NCBI RefSeq assembly: GCF_041897535.1
Contig: NZ_CP169217.1
Location: 1,984,001 to 2,048,000, forward strand
Reading direction: 5' to 3'
Length of the DNA: 64,000 nucleotides
Origin: Methylomicrobium lacus_A
GTDB lineage: Bacteria; Pseudomonadota; Gammaproteobacteria; Methylococcales; Methylomonadaceae
Shown here: positions 51,098 through 59,995 of the stretch, one piece after another
Layout of the letters: the number at the start of each line of letters is the position of its first letter
Position numbering within the stretch: position 1 is the stretch's first letter
Program-made: the position numbers and the translations under genes
Notes under the pieces: model-generated
Databases searched by the model: none
What the model saw: only the letters and a program-made list of their open reading frames with translations
Told to the model about the DNA's origin: nothing

Positions 51098-52132
51098 ATG
51101 AAATTTGTTGATGAGGCAGAAATACGCGTCGAAGCTGGCGATGGCGGCAACGGCACCATCGGCTTCCGGCGCGAAAAATACATTCCACTCGGCGGGCCCG
51201 ACGGCGGCGACGGCGGCGACGGCGGCAGCGTCTTTCTCGTCGCGGTCGAAAACGTGAATACGCTGGCGGATTTTCGCTATCACGCCGTGCACCGGGCCGA
51301 GCGTGGCCAGAACGGCATGAGCCGCAACTGCACCGGACGAAAGGGCGAAGACTGCTACGTCCCGGTACCTTTGGGCACGCGAGTCAGCGACGCGGAGACC
51401 GGCGAAGTGATGGGCGATTTGACCGAGGTCGGCGAGACCCTATTGGTCGCGAAAGGCGGCTTTCACGGCCTTGGCAACACGCGCTTCAAAAGTAGCATCA
51501 ACCGCGCACCTCAAAAAGCCAGCAAAGGCACGCCGGGGGAACATCGCACGCTGCATCTCGAAATGACGCTGATCGCCGACGTCGGCCTGCTCGGCATGCC
51601 TAACGCGGGCAAATCGAGCCTGATCCGCGCGGTGTCGTCCGCCCGTCCGAAAGTCGCCGACTACCCCTTCACCACCCTGCATCCGAATCTCGGCGTGGTT
51701 CGCGTCGACGAGATGCGTAGCTTCGTGATCGCAGACATTCCGGGCGTGATCGAAGGCGCGGCCGAAGGCGCAGGTCTCGGCCTGCAATTCCTGAAGCACC
51801 TGTCGCGCACCGGCCTGCTCCTGCACGTGCTCGATGTCGCGCCCTACGAAAGCAGCGACGACCCGGTCAGCGCCGCGCAAAAAATCATTCACGAAGTCGA
51901 ACAATGGAGCGACGAGCTGGCGGACAAACCGCGCTGGCTGGTGCTGAACAAGATCGACATCCTGCCCGCGGACGAAGCCGACGCGCATTGCGACGCGATC
52001 GTCGACGCGCTGGACTGGAACGGGCCGGTTTTCAAAATCTCGGCGACGAGCGGCGAAGGCACGCGCGAGTTGATGTTCGCGATCATGGATTTTCTGGAAC
52101 AAGAGCGGCGTAAAGACAGTGAAGAGGAATGA
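51098..52132 (+). CDS. obgE: GTPase ObgE/CgtA
   Basis: A 344-residue GTPase. The glycine-rich Obg fold covers residues 1–158 (VEAGDGGNGTIGFRREKYIP and GGPDGGDGGDGG), and the P-loop GMPNAGKSS lies near 166–173; DIPGVIEGA and NKID are the other G motifs. It binds the 50S subunit and links ribosome assembly with stress and cell cycle. proB overlaps its end by 14 nt. Confidence 0.96.
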   Translation: MKFVDEAEIRVEAGDGGNGTIGFRREKYIPLGGPDGGDGGDGGSVFLVAVENVNTLADFRYHAVHRAERGQNGMSRNCTGRKGEDCYVPVPLGTRVSDAETGEVMGDLTEVGETLLVAKGGFHGLGNTRFKSSINRAPQKASKGTPGEHRTLHLEMTLIADVGLLGMPNAGKSSLIRAVSSARPKVADYPFTTLHPNLGVVRVDEMRSFVIADIPGVIEGAAEGAGLGLQFLKHLSRTGLLLHVLDVAPYESSDDPVSAAQKIIHEVEQWSDELADKPRWLVLNKIDILPADEADAHCDAIVDALDWNGPVFKISATSGEGTRELMFAIMDFLEQERRKDSEEE

Positions 52133-53240
52133 TTTTTCGCATGTTAAACGGATCGTCGTCAAAATCGGCAGTTCGCTGCTGACCAAGGGCGGCAAGGGCC
52201 TCGACCAAACCGCGATTGCTGGCTGGGTCGCGCAAATGGCGGGACTCCGGCAGCGCGGCATCGACGTGATCCTGGTCTCCTCTGGCTCGGTCGCCGAAGG
52301 CATGTGCCGACTCGGCCTGAAAACCCGCCCGACCACGCTGCACGAATTGCAGGCCTCGGCCGCGGTCGGCCAGATGGGGCTAGTGCGCGTCTTCGACGAC
52401 AATTTTCAACAGCACGGTCTGCATGCCGCACAGGTGCTGCTGACCCACGACGACCTCTCCGACCGCCGGCGTTATTTGAACGCGCGCAGCACCCTGCTGA
52501 CCCTGCTCGATTTCGGCGTGGTGCCGGTCATCAACGAAAACGACACGGTCGCGACCGAGGAAATCCGCTTCGGCGACAACGATACGCTGGCCGCCCTGGT
52601 CGCGAACCTGGTCGAAGCCGAATTATTGATCATTCTGACCGATCAGCAAGGTCTTTTCACCGGCGACCCGACTGTCTATCCCGATGCGACGCTGGTTGCG
52701 GAGATCCGCGCGAACGATCCGAATCTCGACCAAATGGCCGGCGCGAGCCGCAGCGGCCTCGGACGCGGCGGCATGTCCACGAAAGTGCGCGCCGCCCGAC
52801 TGGCATCGCGATCGGGTGCCGCCACCGTCATTGCACCAGGCGTCGCCGAAGCCGTGATCAGCCGCGTGATGGAAGGCAAAAATATCGGCACCTACTTCAT
52901 CCCGGACCTGGAACCTCTCGTCGCCAGAAAACGCTGGCTGGCCGGACAACTGCAAATCAAGGGCGAATTAGTGATCGACGCGGGCGCGGTCAAGGTATTG
53001 AAAGCCAACGGCAGAAGCCTATTGGCTGCCGGCGTCAAAGCGGTCTCCGGCCGTTTCGAACGCGGCGAACTGGTCTCCTGCGTCGATGAGGAAGGCAATG
53101 AAATTGCGCGCGGACTGATCAATTACGGCAAAACGGAAGCGGAACTGATCGCCGGCAAGAACAGCGCGGAATTCGAAAAAATTCTCGGTTACGCGGACGA
53201 TGCGGAAATGATACACCGCGACAATATGGTGCTGATCTAG
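52119..53240 (+). CDS. proB: Glutamate 5-kinase ProB
   Basis: A 373-residue enzyme with an amino-acid kinase domain (KRIVVKIGSSLLTKGGKGLD, NENDTVATEEIRFGDNDTL) and a C-terminal PUA domain (GELVIDAGAVKVLKANGRSL then ERGELVSC). It phosphorylates glutamate as the first step to proline. Translation starts at GTG 52119 inside the obgE end; no later start precedes the kinase fold. Confidence 0.95.
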   Translation: MKRNDFSHVKRIVVKIGSSLLTKGGKGLDQTAIAGWVAQMAGLRQRGIDVILVSSGSVAEGMCRLGLKTRPTTLHELQASAAVGQMGLVRVFDDNFQQHGLHAAQVLLTHDDLSDRRRYLNARSTLLTLLDFGVVPVINENDTVATEEIRFGDNDTLAALVANLVEAELLIILTDQQGLFTGDPTVYPDATLVAEIRANDPNLDQMAGASRSGLGRGGMSTKVRAARLASRSGAATVIAPGVAEAVISRVMEGKNIGTYFIPDLEPLVARKRWLAGQLQIKGELVIDAGAVKVLKANGRSLLAAGVKAVSGRFERGELVSCVDEEGNEIARGLINYGKTEAELIAGKNSAEFEKILGYADDAEMIHRDNMVLI

Positions 53241-53266
53241 ACGGCGCACCAGTCGACCCCGGAAAT

Positions 53267-53304
53267 AAAAAAGGCCGAAACTCGAAGAGTTCCGGCCTTT
53301 TTTT
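53267..53304. terminator. Bidirectional terminator between proB and rpsT
   Basis: AAAAAAGGCCGAAACTC and GAGTTCCGGCCTTTTTTT pair around GAA with one mismatch. A-run and T-run on the two sides allow it to stop transcription of both convergent genes. Confidence 0.9.
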
Positions 53305-53327
53305 GGCGTTATCGCCGTTCCGCTTTA

Positions 53328-53591
53328 TTAAGCAAGCGCTTTGACTTTTGCGTTCAGTCTGCTCTTGCTGCGGGAAGCCTTGTTCTTGTGGATCAGGCCT
53401 TTGTTTACAGCGGAGTCGATCACTGGCACCGCCGTGTTGTAAGCGGCTTGCGCTTTTTCCTTGTCGCCCGCGTTAACGGCGGCAATTACTTTTTTGATGA
53501 AAGTACGCAAATTGCTGCGTTGCCCTGCGTTGCGAACACGGCTTTTTTCCGCTTGCTTCGCGCGCTTTTTAGCTTGTGCTGTATTAGCCAT
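53328..53591 (-). CDS. rpsT: 30S ribosomal protein S20
   Basis: An 87-residue basic protein starting MANTAQAKKRAKQAEKSRVR, the usual S20 beginning, and ending HKNKASRSKSRLNAKVKALA. It binds 16S rRNA near the central domain. It is divergent from murJ, a conserved neighbour in gammaproteobacteria. Confidence 0.97.
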   Translation of the reverse strand: MANTAQAKKRAKQAEKSRVRNAGQRSNLRTFIKKVIAAVNAGDKEKAQAAYNTAVPVIDSAVNKGLIHKNKASRSKSRLNAKVKALA

Positions 53592-53695
53592 AGTGTCTCG
53601 ACTCGTGCAAAAAACAAAATTGAGTTAAATAGACCGAGCATTATCGTGATAAATGATATGATTGTCAAGGCCTTAACAACAAGAATGGGACACCC

Positions 53696-55249
53696 TTGAG
53701 CAGACAGTTATTGAAATCGACCGCCTCGGTCGGCAGCATGGCGCTGATTTCGCGCCTGCTGGGATTTGTCAGAGACATGCTGATCGCGCGGCTTTTCGGC
53801 GTCGACATGGCGACCGACGCCTTTTTTGCCGCCTTCAAGCTGCCTAACTTCCTGCGCCGCCTGTTCGCGGAAGGCGCCTTCGCGCATGCCTTCGTGCCGG
53901 TATTGACCGATTACAAGGAAAACCACGACGCTCAGACGCTGAAGGATTTCATCGCCAAAACCGCCGGCACCTTGGCATTGATTTTGACCGCGATCACCGC
54001 GCTCGGCATCCTCGCCGCGCCGATCCTGATCACGCTGCTCGCCCCCGGCTTTACCTGGCACAGCGCGCAACATGACCTGGCCGTCGAACTGCTGCGCATC
54101 ACCCTGCCCTACCTGTTTTTCATCTCGCTGACCGCCTTCCTCGGCTCGATCCTGAATGTGTACGGCAAATTCGCCCTGCCCGCGCTGACGCCGGTCTGGC
54201 TGAATGTCGCGATGATCGCAGCCGCGATCTTATTGAGTCCGCTGCTGGACGAGCCGATTGCCGCGCTGGCCTGGGGCGTATTCGCCGGCGGCATCGTGCA
54301 ACTGGCCTTTCAACTGCCTGCGGTCCTGCGCCTCGGCCTGTTGCCGAAACCGCGACTCGGTTTTGCCGACCCCGGCGTCAAGAAAGTGACCGGCTTGATG
54401 CTGCCGGCGATGTTCAGCGTTTCGGTCACCCAGATCAATTTGTTGTTCGATACGCTGATCGCATCCTTCCTGGCCGCCGGCAGCGTGTCCTGGCTGTATT
54501 ATTCGGACAGATTGGTCGAATTTCCGCTCGGCATTCTGGGCGTCGCGGTTTCGACCGCGATCCTGCCGAACTTGTCGAAAACCCATGCCGCCGGTGACTC
54601 TGCTGCGTTTTCGGCCGCGCTAGACTGGGGCTTGCGCCTGGTGTTGCTGATCGGCCTGCCGGCGTCCATCGGACTGATCCTGTTGGCCGAACCGATCCTG
54701 TTCACACTGTTCCAGTATGATGAATTTTCGGTATCCGACGTGCATTATGCGGGACTCAGCCTGAAAGCCTATTCGGCAGGCCTTTTGGGCTTCATTCTGA
54801 TCAAGGTGCTCGCGCCCGCGTTTTCCTCGCGTATGGACGTCAAAACGCCGCTCCGCTACAGCATCTATGCGATGTTTGCGAGCCTGGCGCTGAACGTGCT
54901 GGCGATTCCGCTCGCGCATACGGGGCTCGCGCTGGCGACCTCGCTAGGGGCCTTCTTGAATGCGGCCTTGCTGTTCATCAAGTTGCGGCGCGACCGGATC
55001 TATCAGCCGGCAACAGGCTGGCGGCTGTTTTTGCTGCGCATCCTGCTCGCCGCCGGCGCGATGTCGGCCGTGTTATACAGCCAGGTCGAGCCGAACAACT
55101 GGATAGCCCGGAGTTCGGGCGAGAGAGCGCTGTATCTTGTCGGATGGATCGCTGCGGGGCTGGTGCTATATGCCGGAACCTTATGGCTGGCCGGCATGCG
55201 GCTGCCGATGTCGCCCAGAAAAGCGAGCACACTACAGTCGACCCATTAA
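53696..55249 (+). CDS. murJ: Lipid II flippase MurJ
   Basis: A 517-residue MOP-superfamily protein with about 14 membrane helices. The N-terminus LLKSTASVGSMALISRLLGF and VRDMLIARLFG then FFAAFKLPNFLRRLFAEGAF match MurJ closely. It flips lipid II across the inner membrane for peptidoglycan synthesis. Translation begins at TTG 53696, which is followed directly by the conserved sequence; no ATG alternative is closer. Confidence 0.95.
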   Translation: MSRQLLKSTASVGSMALISRLLGFVRDMLIARLFGVDMATDAFFAAFKLPNFLRRLFAEGAFAHAFVPVLTDYKENHDAQTLKDFIAKTAGTLALILTAITALGILAAPILITLLAPGFTWHSAQHDLAVELLRITLPYLFFISLTAFLGSILNVYGKFALPALTPVWLNVAMIAAAILLSPLLDEPIAALAWGVFAGGIVQLAFQLPAVLRLGLLPKPRLGFADPGVKKVTGLMLPAMFSVSVTQINLLFDTLIASFLAAGSVSWLYYSDRLVEFPLGILGVAVSTAILPNLSKTHAAGDSAAFSAALDWGLRLVLLIGLPASIGLILLAEPILFTLFQYDEFSVSDVHYAGLSLKAYSAGLLGFILIKVLAPAFSSRMDVKTPLRYSIYAMFASLALNVLAIPLAHTGLALATSLGAFLNAALLFIKLRRDRIYQPATGWRLFLLRILLAAGAMSAVLYSQVEPNNWIARSSGERALYLVGWIAAGLVLYAGTLWLAGMRLPMSPRKASTLQSTH

Positions 55250-55355
55250 TTGCGGCGCAGGCTCTTGTGGGCGGGAGCAAGCGTGTAATCGATGACCAAA
55301 TTCCCGCCGCTCTGCTAGTCTTGATGTTGCATTTGAACGAACTCGGACTGCCAAG

Positions 55356-56315
55356 ATGATCATACCCGACTACCGCATCGAGCCCGCGGATTTTCACGCC
55401 GACAACGACGACCTGCACGCCGTGCGCGATGCGGTGTTCGTGATCGAACAGCGCATTCCCGCCGAAATCGAGTGGGACGAGCAAGACCCGCATAGCCTGC
55501 ATCTGATCGCCCGCGATGCCGAGCATAATCCGATCGGCACGGGGCGGCTTTCGCCCGAAGGCAAGATTGGCCGCCTGGCGGTGATTAGCGCCTGGCGCAA
55601 TCAGGGCGTCGGCAAATCGATCATGGCGGCGTTGCTGAATGAGGCGCAAAAGCGCGGCTGGCCGGAAGTCAGTTTAAATGCCCAACTTTCAGCACTGGGT
55701 TTTTATGAACGGTTTAACTTTGTCAAGGCAGGCGAGACCTTCATCGAGGCCGGCATTCCGCATCAATCGATGCGCCTGAAACTACAGCCTTTGGCAGCGC
55801 CCGAACGGAGGACCGTCAACCCCGGCCGGACTTCGGTTGCGGCGGTCAAATTAGAGCACTTTGATGATGCATTGAACGCAACCCTCAGCATCATCAAAGA
55901 TGCCCGCCGCGGCCTCGGCATCTGCACGCCCGACCTGGAATACCCGCTGTACGGACATCCCGATGTCGCCGCCGCCCTCCGGCAATTCGCGATCCAGAGC
56001 CAGGACGGCGGCGCCCGCATCATCGTGCAGGATACGACAACGGTTATCGGCCAAACGCATCCCCTGATCGAACTCGCCCAAAAACTGCCGTCCTCGTTTG
56101 AATTTCGCGCACCGATCGAACCCGAAGACCTGCAATATTCATCGGCCTTTATTTTCAATGACCGGGACGGCTATTTGTTCCGACTGTTCGGCGACCGTTA
56201 CGCCGGCGTCTGGAGCCCCGCCCTGCCGAGCCGCAACCGCCAGCTTGCCGAAGAGTTCGACCGATTCTGGCAACGATGTGAGCCCTGCACCGCGTTCCGG
56301 GCGCTGAATATCTAG
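55356..56315 (+). CDS. GNAT acetyltransferase fused to an uncharacterised C-terminal domain
   Basis: Residues 1–145 form a GNAT domain of the ElaA/YjcF type (FVIEQRIPAEIEWDEQDPHS, then motif A RLAVISAWRNQGVGKSIMAA and ALGFYERFNFVKAGE). Residues 160–319 form a second domain (IIKDARRGLGICTPDLEYPL, ARIIVQDTTTVI, FNDRDGYLFRLFGDRYAGVW) resembling a degenerate phospholipase D-like half without an HKD motif. The combination is known in gammaproteobacteria, with function unknown. It ends at a palindrome facing the reductase gene. Confidence 0.82.
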   Translation: MIIPDYRIEPADFHADNDDLHAVRDAVFVIEQRIPAEIEWDEQDPHSLHLIARDAEHNPIGTGRLSPEGKIGRLAVISAWRNQGVGKSIMAALLNEAQKRGWPEVSLNAQLSALGFYERFNFVKAGETFIEAGIPHQSMRLKLQPLAAPERRTVNPGRTSVAAVKLEHFDDALNATLSIIKDARRGLGICTPDLEYPLYGHPDVAAALRQFAIQSQDGGARIIVQDTTTVIGQTHPLIELAQKLPSSFEFRAPIEPEDLQYSSAFIFNDRDGYLFRLFGDRYAGVWSPALPSRNRQLAEEFDRFWQRCEPCTAFRALNI

Positions 56316-56351
56316 CATGAGTCATCGACTTGGTAAGCCGATGACTCATGC
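56315..56351. terminator. Palindromic hairpin between convergent genes
   Basis: GCATGAGTCATCG and CGATGACTCATGC form a perfect 13-bp stem with an 11-nt loop, beginning at the last base of the GNAT stop codon and 11 nt from the reductase stop. There is no T-run, so it may act as a two-way transcript-stabilising hairpin rather than an intrinsic terminator. Confidence 0.65.
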
Positions 56352-56362
56352 CTAACTCCGCC

Positions 56363-57388
56363 TCAACCGAATTTTTCCGAAAAAATCCGCTGCTCGGCAA
56401 TGCCTCGGGCCAGTGCGACCTGGGTTGCCGCCGTCAGCAGTAACGGCGGACCGCAGAGGTATATATCATAGTCGCCCGGATGTTCCAGCAAATAGTTCTG
56501 CAAGGCTTCGGCAGGCGTGCCGCTGAATCCGAGCCAGTCCGGCGCCGACTTCCAGACGCACAGCGTCACGCTCAAGCCGGGCAGTTGCTGCTGCAATCGA
56601 TCCAGTTCATCGATATAAAACAGCTCGCTTTCCCGGTTAACGCCGAATAACAGATGTATGGCCCGGTCCTCGCCCCATTCGGCAAGTCGGCGCAGCATTG
56701 ACAGAAACGGCGCCAACCCGGTGCCGCCGGCGATAAAGATGGCCGGATTGAGACTATCGGCCTGCAAACCGAAAGCGCCGCTGGGCCCGTAGACCTTCAG
56801 AACCTGACCGACCTCCGCGCCGCGGCTGAGATAACCTGAAAACCGGCCTTCGGGCTGCAACCGAATCAAAAACTCCAGCTCGCCCCGCCAGTTTCCGGTG
56901 TTGGCCAGCGAATAGGCGCGGCGGATTCCTGTATCTGGGATTTCCAGTTCCATGCATTGCCCCGGTTCAAACTCGACCGCCATGCCATCCTGTTCGTCCT
57001 GCCAGCTCAGCTTGAGCCGCACCGTCCGGTCCGCAATCGTCTTGAGCCCGGTAATCACCGCATTGCGCGCCTCGTGATGACCGAAATGGATATGCGCATA
57101 GTCATAGGGTGCGGTAATCTTAAGGTCGCTGTGCGGATAGGTTCGGCATAAGAGCACATCGCGCCCCGACACGGCCGCTTCGGGCAAAACGCCGGCATTG
57201 TACTCGCCCAGCGTGTATTCGCCTTCGGCGCAATGGCCCAGGCAGGCGCCGCAGCCGCCGTCCCTGCACAGCGACGGCAACAGGATAGCGGCTTGCTCGC
57301 CGGCACTCACCACATCGAAGCTATCGCCACAGCTGAACGTCACCTCGTGCCCGTCGCGGGTGGTCAGCGTAATTTGATGTTCGGACAT
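56363..57388 (-). CDS. MmoC-like ferredoxin/FAD/NADH reductase, probable Hcp partner
   Basis: A 341-residue three-domain reductase. The N-terminal 2Fe-2S domain has C41, C46, C49 and C81 (CRDGGCGAC and LLCRTYP), the FAD domain has RAYSLAN, and the NAD domain has GGTGLAPFLSML and YLCGPP, ending SEKFG. The whole chain resembles MmoC of soluble methane monooxygenase (for example LLCRTYP, EFLIRLQPEGRFSGYL, LFYIDELDRLQ). It lies 23 nt downstream of hcp, where other bacteria have Hcr, whose 2Fe-2S domain is at the C-terminus. I infer it passes NADH electrons to Hcp. No MMO genes are near. Confidence 0.85.
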   Translation of the reverse strand: MSEHQITLTTRDGHEVTFSCGDSFDVVSAGEQAAILLPSLCRDGGCGACLGHCAEGEYTLGEYNAGVLPEAAVSGRDVLLCRTYPHSDLKITAPYDYAHIHFGHHEARNAVITGLKTIADRTVRLKLSWQDEQDGMAVEFEPGQCMELEIPDTGIRRAYSLANTGNWRGELEFLIRLQPEGRFSGYLSRGAEVGQVLKVYGPSGAFGLQADSLNPAIFIAGGTGLAPFLSMLRRLAEWGEDRAIHLLFGVNRESELFYIDELDRLQQQLPGLSVTLCVWKSAPDWLGFSGTPAEALQNYLLEHPGDYDIYLCGPPLLLTAATQVALARGIAEQRIFSEKFG

Positions 57389-57411
57389 AATTACTCCTGC
57401 TTGTACGCCGC

Positions 57412-59076
57412 TCAGGCGGCTTTTTTCATCGCGTCCTGAATATCTTGAGCGGCCGTGCCGGTCGCTTTCAGATCGAACGCTTCACCGAGCTTGGCCAGCA
57501 ATGCCGGCGTCAAGAAGGCAGGCAGTGTCGGCCCGAGCCGGATGCCGCGGATGCCGAGCGACAGCAAGGTCAACAGCACCGCCACGGCTTTTTGCTCGAA
57601 CCAGGAGATCATCAGCGACAACGGTAAGTCGTTGACGCCGCAATCGAAGGCTTTGGCCAGTGCGGACGCCACCTGAATCGCCGAATAGGCATCGTTGCAT
57701 TGCCCCATGTCCAGCAAACGGGGAATGCCGCCGATGTCGCCGAAATCGTGGCTATTGAAGCGGTACTTGCCGCAGCCCAGCGTCAGTATCACGGTTTTGT
57801 CCGGGGCCTGCTCGGCCACCTCGGTAAAATAGTTACGGCCCGGCGCCGCGCCATCGCAGCCGCCGATCAGGAAGAAATGCTGGATCGCGCCGGCTTTCAC
57901 CGCATCGATCACCTTATCGGCGACGCCCATGACGGTATCGCGGCCGAAACCTACGGTAATCAAATGTTCCGGCGCATCCTCGCTAAAGCCCGGCAAGGCC
58001 AAGGCGGCCTCAATCACCGGCGCAAAATTGCCGCCGACGATATGCCGGACGCCCGGCCAACCGACCGGCCCTGCGGTAAAAATCCGCTGCCGATAGGCAC
58101 CCGCCGGTTCCACCAGACAGTTCGAGGTCATCAGAATCGGACCCGGAAACTGCGTAAAATCTTGATGCTGATTCTGCCAGGCCGTCCCGTAATTGCCGAC
58201 CAAATGCGGGTAGGCTTTCAATTTCGGATACGCATGCGCCGGCAGCATCTCGCCATGAGTATAGATATTGATGCCCAGCCCCTGGGTTTGCTCCAGCAAT
58301 TGCGCCAGGTCGTGCAAATCGTGGCCGCTGACCAGTATCGCCTTGCCTTTTACCGGGGCGAGGTTGACCGTGCTGATCTGCTGCGCGCCGAAGCTGCCGG
58401 TATTTGCCGCATCCAGCATCGCCATGACTTTATAATTCAATTGGCCGATACGCATAGACCAATCCAACAGCTGATCGGCGTCGTCGGGGTGCGTCGCCAG
58501 AAAATCCAGCGCCTCTTCAAATCCGGCGCCAATGTCATCGTCACGATAACCCAGCATCAACGCGTGGTAGGCATAAGCGGCCGCGCCCTTGATTCCGTAC
58601 AACAGCATGGCCCTAAGGCCGATGATGTCTTCGCCGACTTGCTGTAGTTCGAGATTGATGGCGGCCTCCTGGGCCTGGATCATCAGCCCGGCGAGGGTCG
58701 AGGCGGGCTGCCATTGACCCGGACCCGTTAGCGCTTCAACGGGAACATCCTGCTGCTCGGCAAGCGCTTCGTATTGCGCTTTAAGCCGGTCGCGCCACCC
58801 TGCCGTTTCCTTGATCAACTGTACAAAGCGACTGGCGTTGAAATTGACGTTGGTCAGCGTAGTGAACAACGCATACAGCATGAAATCGTCGGCCTGGGAT
58901 GGGTTCCCCCCGAATTGCCGCAAACGCTTAGCGTATTGGGCGATGCCTTGCAGACCGTAAATCATCAGGTCCTGCAAATCGGCGGTGGTTTCGTCCTTGC
59001 CGCAAACGCCTTTGACTTCGTGGCAACCATTGCCAGTGCTTGAGCGCGTGGTTTGTTCGCATTGATAACAAAACAT
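57412..59076 (-). CDS. hcp: Hybrid cluster protein Hcp (class II)
   Basis: A 554-residue protein. The N-terminal Cys pattern C-x2-C-x11-C-x6-C (FCYQCEQ … NGCHEVKGVC) is that of class II Hcp, which carries a 2Fe-2S cluster instead of 4Fe-4S. The hybrid-cluster residues are in HGEMLPAHAYPK, GNYGTAWQNQ, TSNCLVEP and LGCGKYRFN. Hcp reduces nitric oxide to N2O and was earlier called hydroxylamine reductase. It is transcribed with the MmoC-like reductase and divergently from a CRP/FNR regulator, with an FNR-type box between them. Confidence 0.95.
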   Translation of the reverse strand: MFCYQCEQTTRSSTGNGCHEVKGVCGKDETTADLQDLMIYGLQGIAQYAKRLRQFGGNPSQADDFMLYALFTTLTNVNFNASRFVQLIKETAGWRDRLKAQYEALAEQQDVPVEALTGPGQWQPASTLAGLMIQAQEAAINLELQQVGEDIIGLRAMLLYGIKGAAAYAYHALMLGYRDDDIGAGFEEALDFLATHPDDADQLLDWSMRIGQLNYKVMAMLDAANTGSFGAQQISTVNLAPVKGKAILVSGHDLHDLAQLLEQTQGLGINIYTHGEMLPAHAYPKLKAYPHLVGNYGTAWQNQHQDFTQFPGPILMTSNCLVEPAGAYRQRIFTAGPVGWPGVRHIVGGNFAPVIEAALALPGFSEDAPEHLITVGFGRDTVMGVADKVIDAVKAGAIQHFFLIGGCDGAAPGRNYFTEVAEQAPDKTVILTLGCGKYRFNSHDFGDIGGIPRLLDMGQCNDAYSAIQVASALAKAFDCGVNDLPLSLMISWFEQKAVAVLLTLLSLGIRGIRLGPTLPAFLTPALLAKLGEAFDLKATGTAAQDIQDAMKKAA

Positions 59077-59119
59077 GATATCTCCTTGTTGGATGGATTG
59101 ATGGCTCGTAGTGGTTGCC

Positions 59120-59125
59120 AGAATA
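59120..59125 (-). promoter_or_regulatory. Predicted −10 box of hcp
   Basis: On the minus strand TATTCT lies 49 nt before the hcp ATG. A start near 59113 would put the FNR-type box centre at −41.5, the class II activation position. Confidence 0.45.
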
Positions 59126-59147
59126 CAAGCGCACCGCTAAAGTGTCC

Positions 59148-59161
59148 TTGACTTAAATCAA
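59148..59161. promoter_or_regulatory. FNR/DNR-type binding site
   Basis: TTGACTTAAATCAA is a near-consensus FNR/DNR box (TTGAT-N4-ATCAA with one mismatch). It lies in the hcp–regulator intergenic region, 10 nt before the regulator ATG, so it could activate hcp and repress or autoregulate the regulator gene. Confidence 0.75.
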
Positions 59162-59171
59162 GCGAGGTTTT

Positions 59172-59861
59172 ATGGCCATCGACACCCAGGTGCAATTCCG
59201 CCAACACTATCTGTTTGCCATGCTGGACGACACCCAATTGGGCCGCGTGCTGTCGGCGGCCCAGAGCATGGCTCTGGCCGAGGATGAACATCTGTTTCAT
59301 TTCGGGGATCAGGCGCGCTATTTTTATCTGCTGCGCACGGGGCAAATTCAGCTTTACCGGCTATCGCCCGGCGGCGAGGAAAAAGTGATCGAGATCATCC
59401 AGCCCGGCCAAACCTTTGCCGAGGCGGTGATGTTTTTTAATAGCAACATCTATCCGGTCAGCGCGAAGGCCGTCCTGAACAGCGAGTTATGGCGAATCGA
59501 TATGGCGGTATTTCTCGGCTTGCTTCAGGAATCCAATGCGCTGTGCCTGCGTTTGCTGGGCGGCATGAGCCGGCGCCTGCACGGCGCGATACAGGACATC
59601 GATCAATTGACGCTGCAAAATGCCAGCATGCGGGTCATTCAATTGCTGCTGCAATCGGCTCCCGACCGCACCGCCGGCCGCTACAGCCTGGAATGGGAAA
59701 CCCCCAAACAAATCCTGGCCTCCCGGCTATCGGTGCGCCCTGAGACTTTCTCCCGTATCCTCCAACAATTAAGCCGTAAGGGCTTGATCTCGGTACAAGG
59801 CAAAACGGTGGAAGTGTTGAATGTAAAAGGGCTTCAGCATGAGCTGGATTTGGCCGATTAA
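59172..59861 (+). CDS. CRP/FNR family regulator, DNR-like
   Basis: A 229-residue regulator with an N-terminal cyclic-nucleotide-fold sensor (LFHFGDQARYFYLLRTGQIQ then LYRLSPGGEEKVIEIIQPGQ), a dimerisation helix and a C-terminal winged helix (TPKQILASRLSVRPETFSRI then LQQLSRKGLISV). No N-terminal Cys cluster is present, so it is not an oxygen-sensing FNR; the DNR/NnrR group, which senses nitric oxide through haem, fits best. Position beside hcp supports NO control. Confidence 0.88.
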   Translation: MAIDTQVQFRQHYLFAMLDDTQLGRVLSAAQSMALAEDEHLFHFGDQARYFYLLRTGQIQLYRLSPGGEEKVIEIIQPGQTFAEAVMFFNSNIYPVSAKAVLNSELWRIDMAVFLGLLQESNALCLRLLGGMSRRLHGAIQDIDQLTLQNASMRVIQLLLQSAPDRTAGRYSLEWETPKQILASRLSVRPETFSRILQQLSRKGLISVQGKTVEVLNVKGLQHELDLAD

Positions 59862-59995
59862 GGCCGTGTCTGAGTTAAAATACCGCCCCATAAGATGAGC
59901 CTATCGCCGAATTAGCTTAGCGAGCAACCTTTTGCTAAGCTACCGCCAAACTAACCCCGCATTCCTAAAACAGAAAGTTGACTCGAATTCCAACC

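Noticed and set aside
56363..57388. Calling the reductase mmoC itself
   Set aside because: Similarity to MmoC is strong, but no mmoX/Y/Z/B/D gene is present and the gene is paired with hcp; a symbol would overstate what is known.
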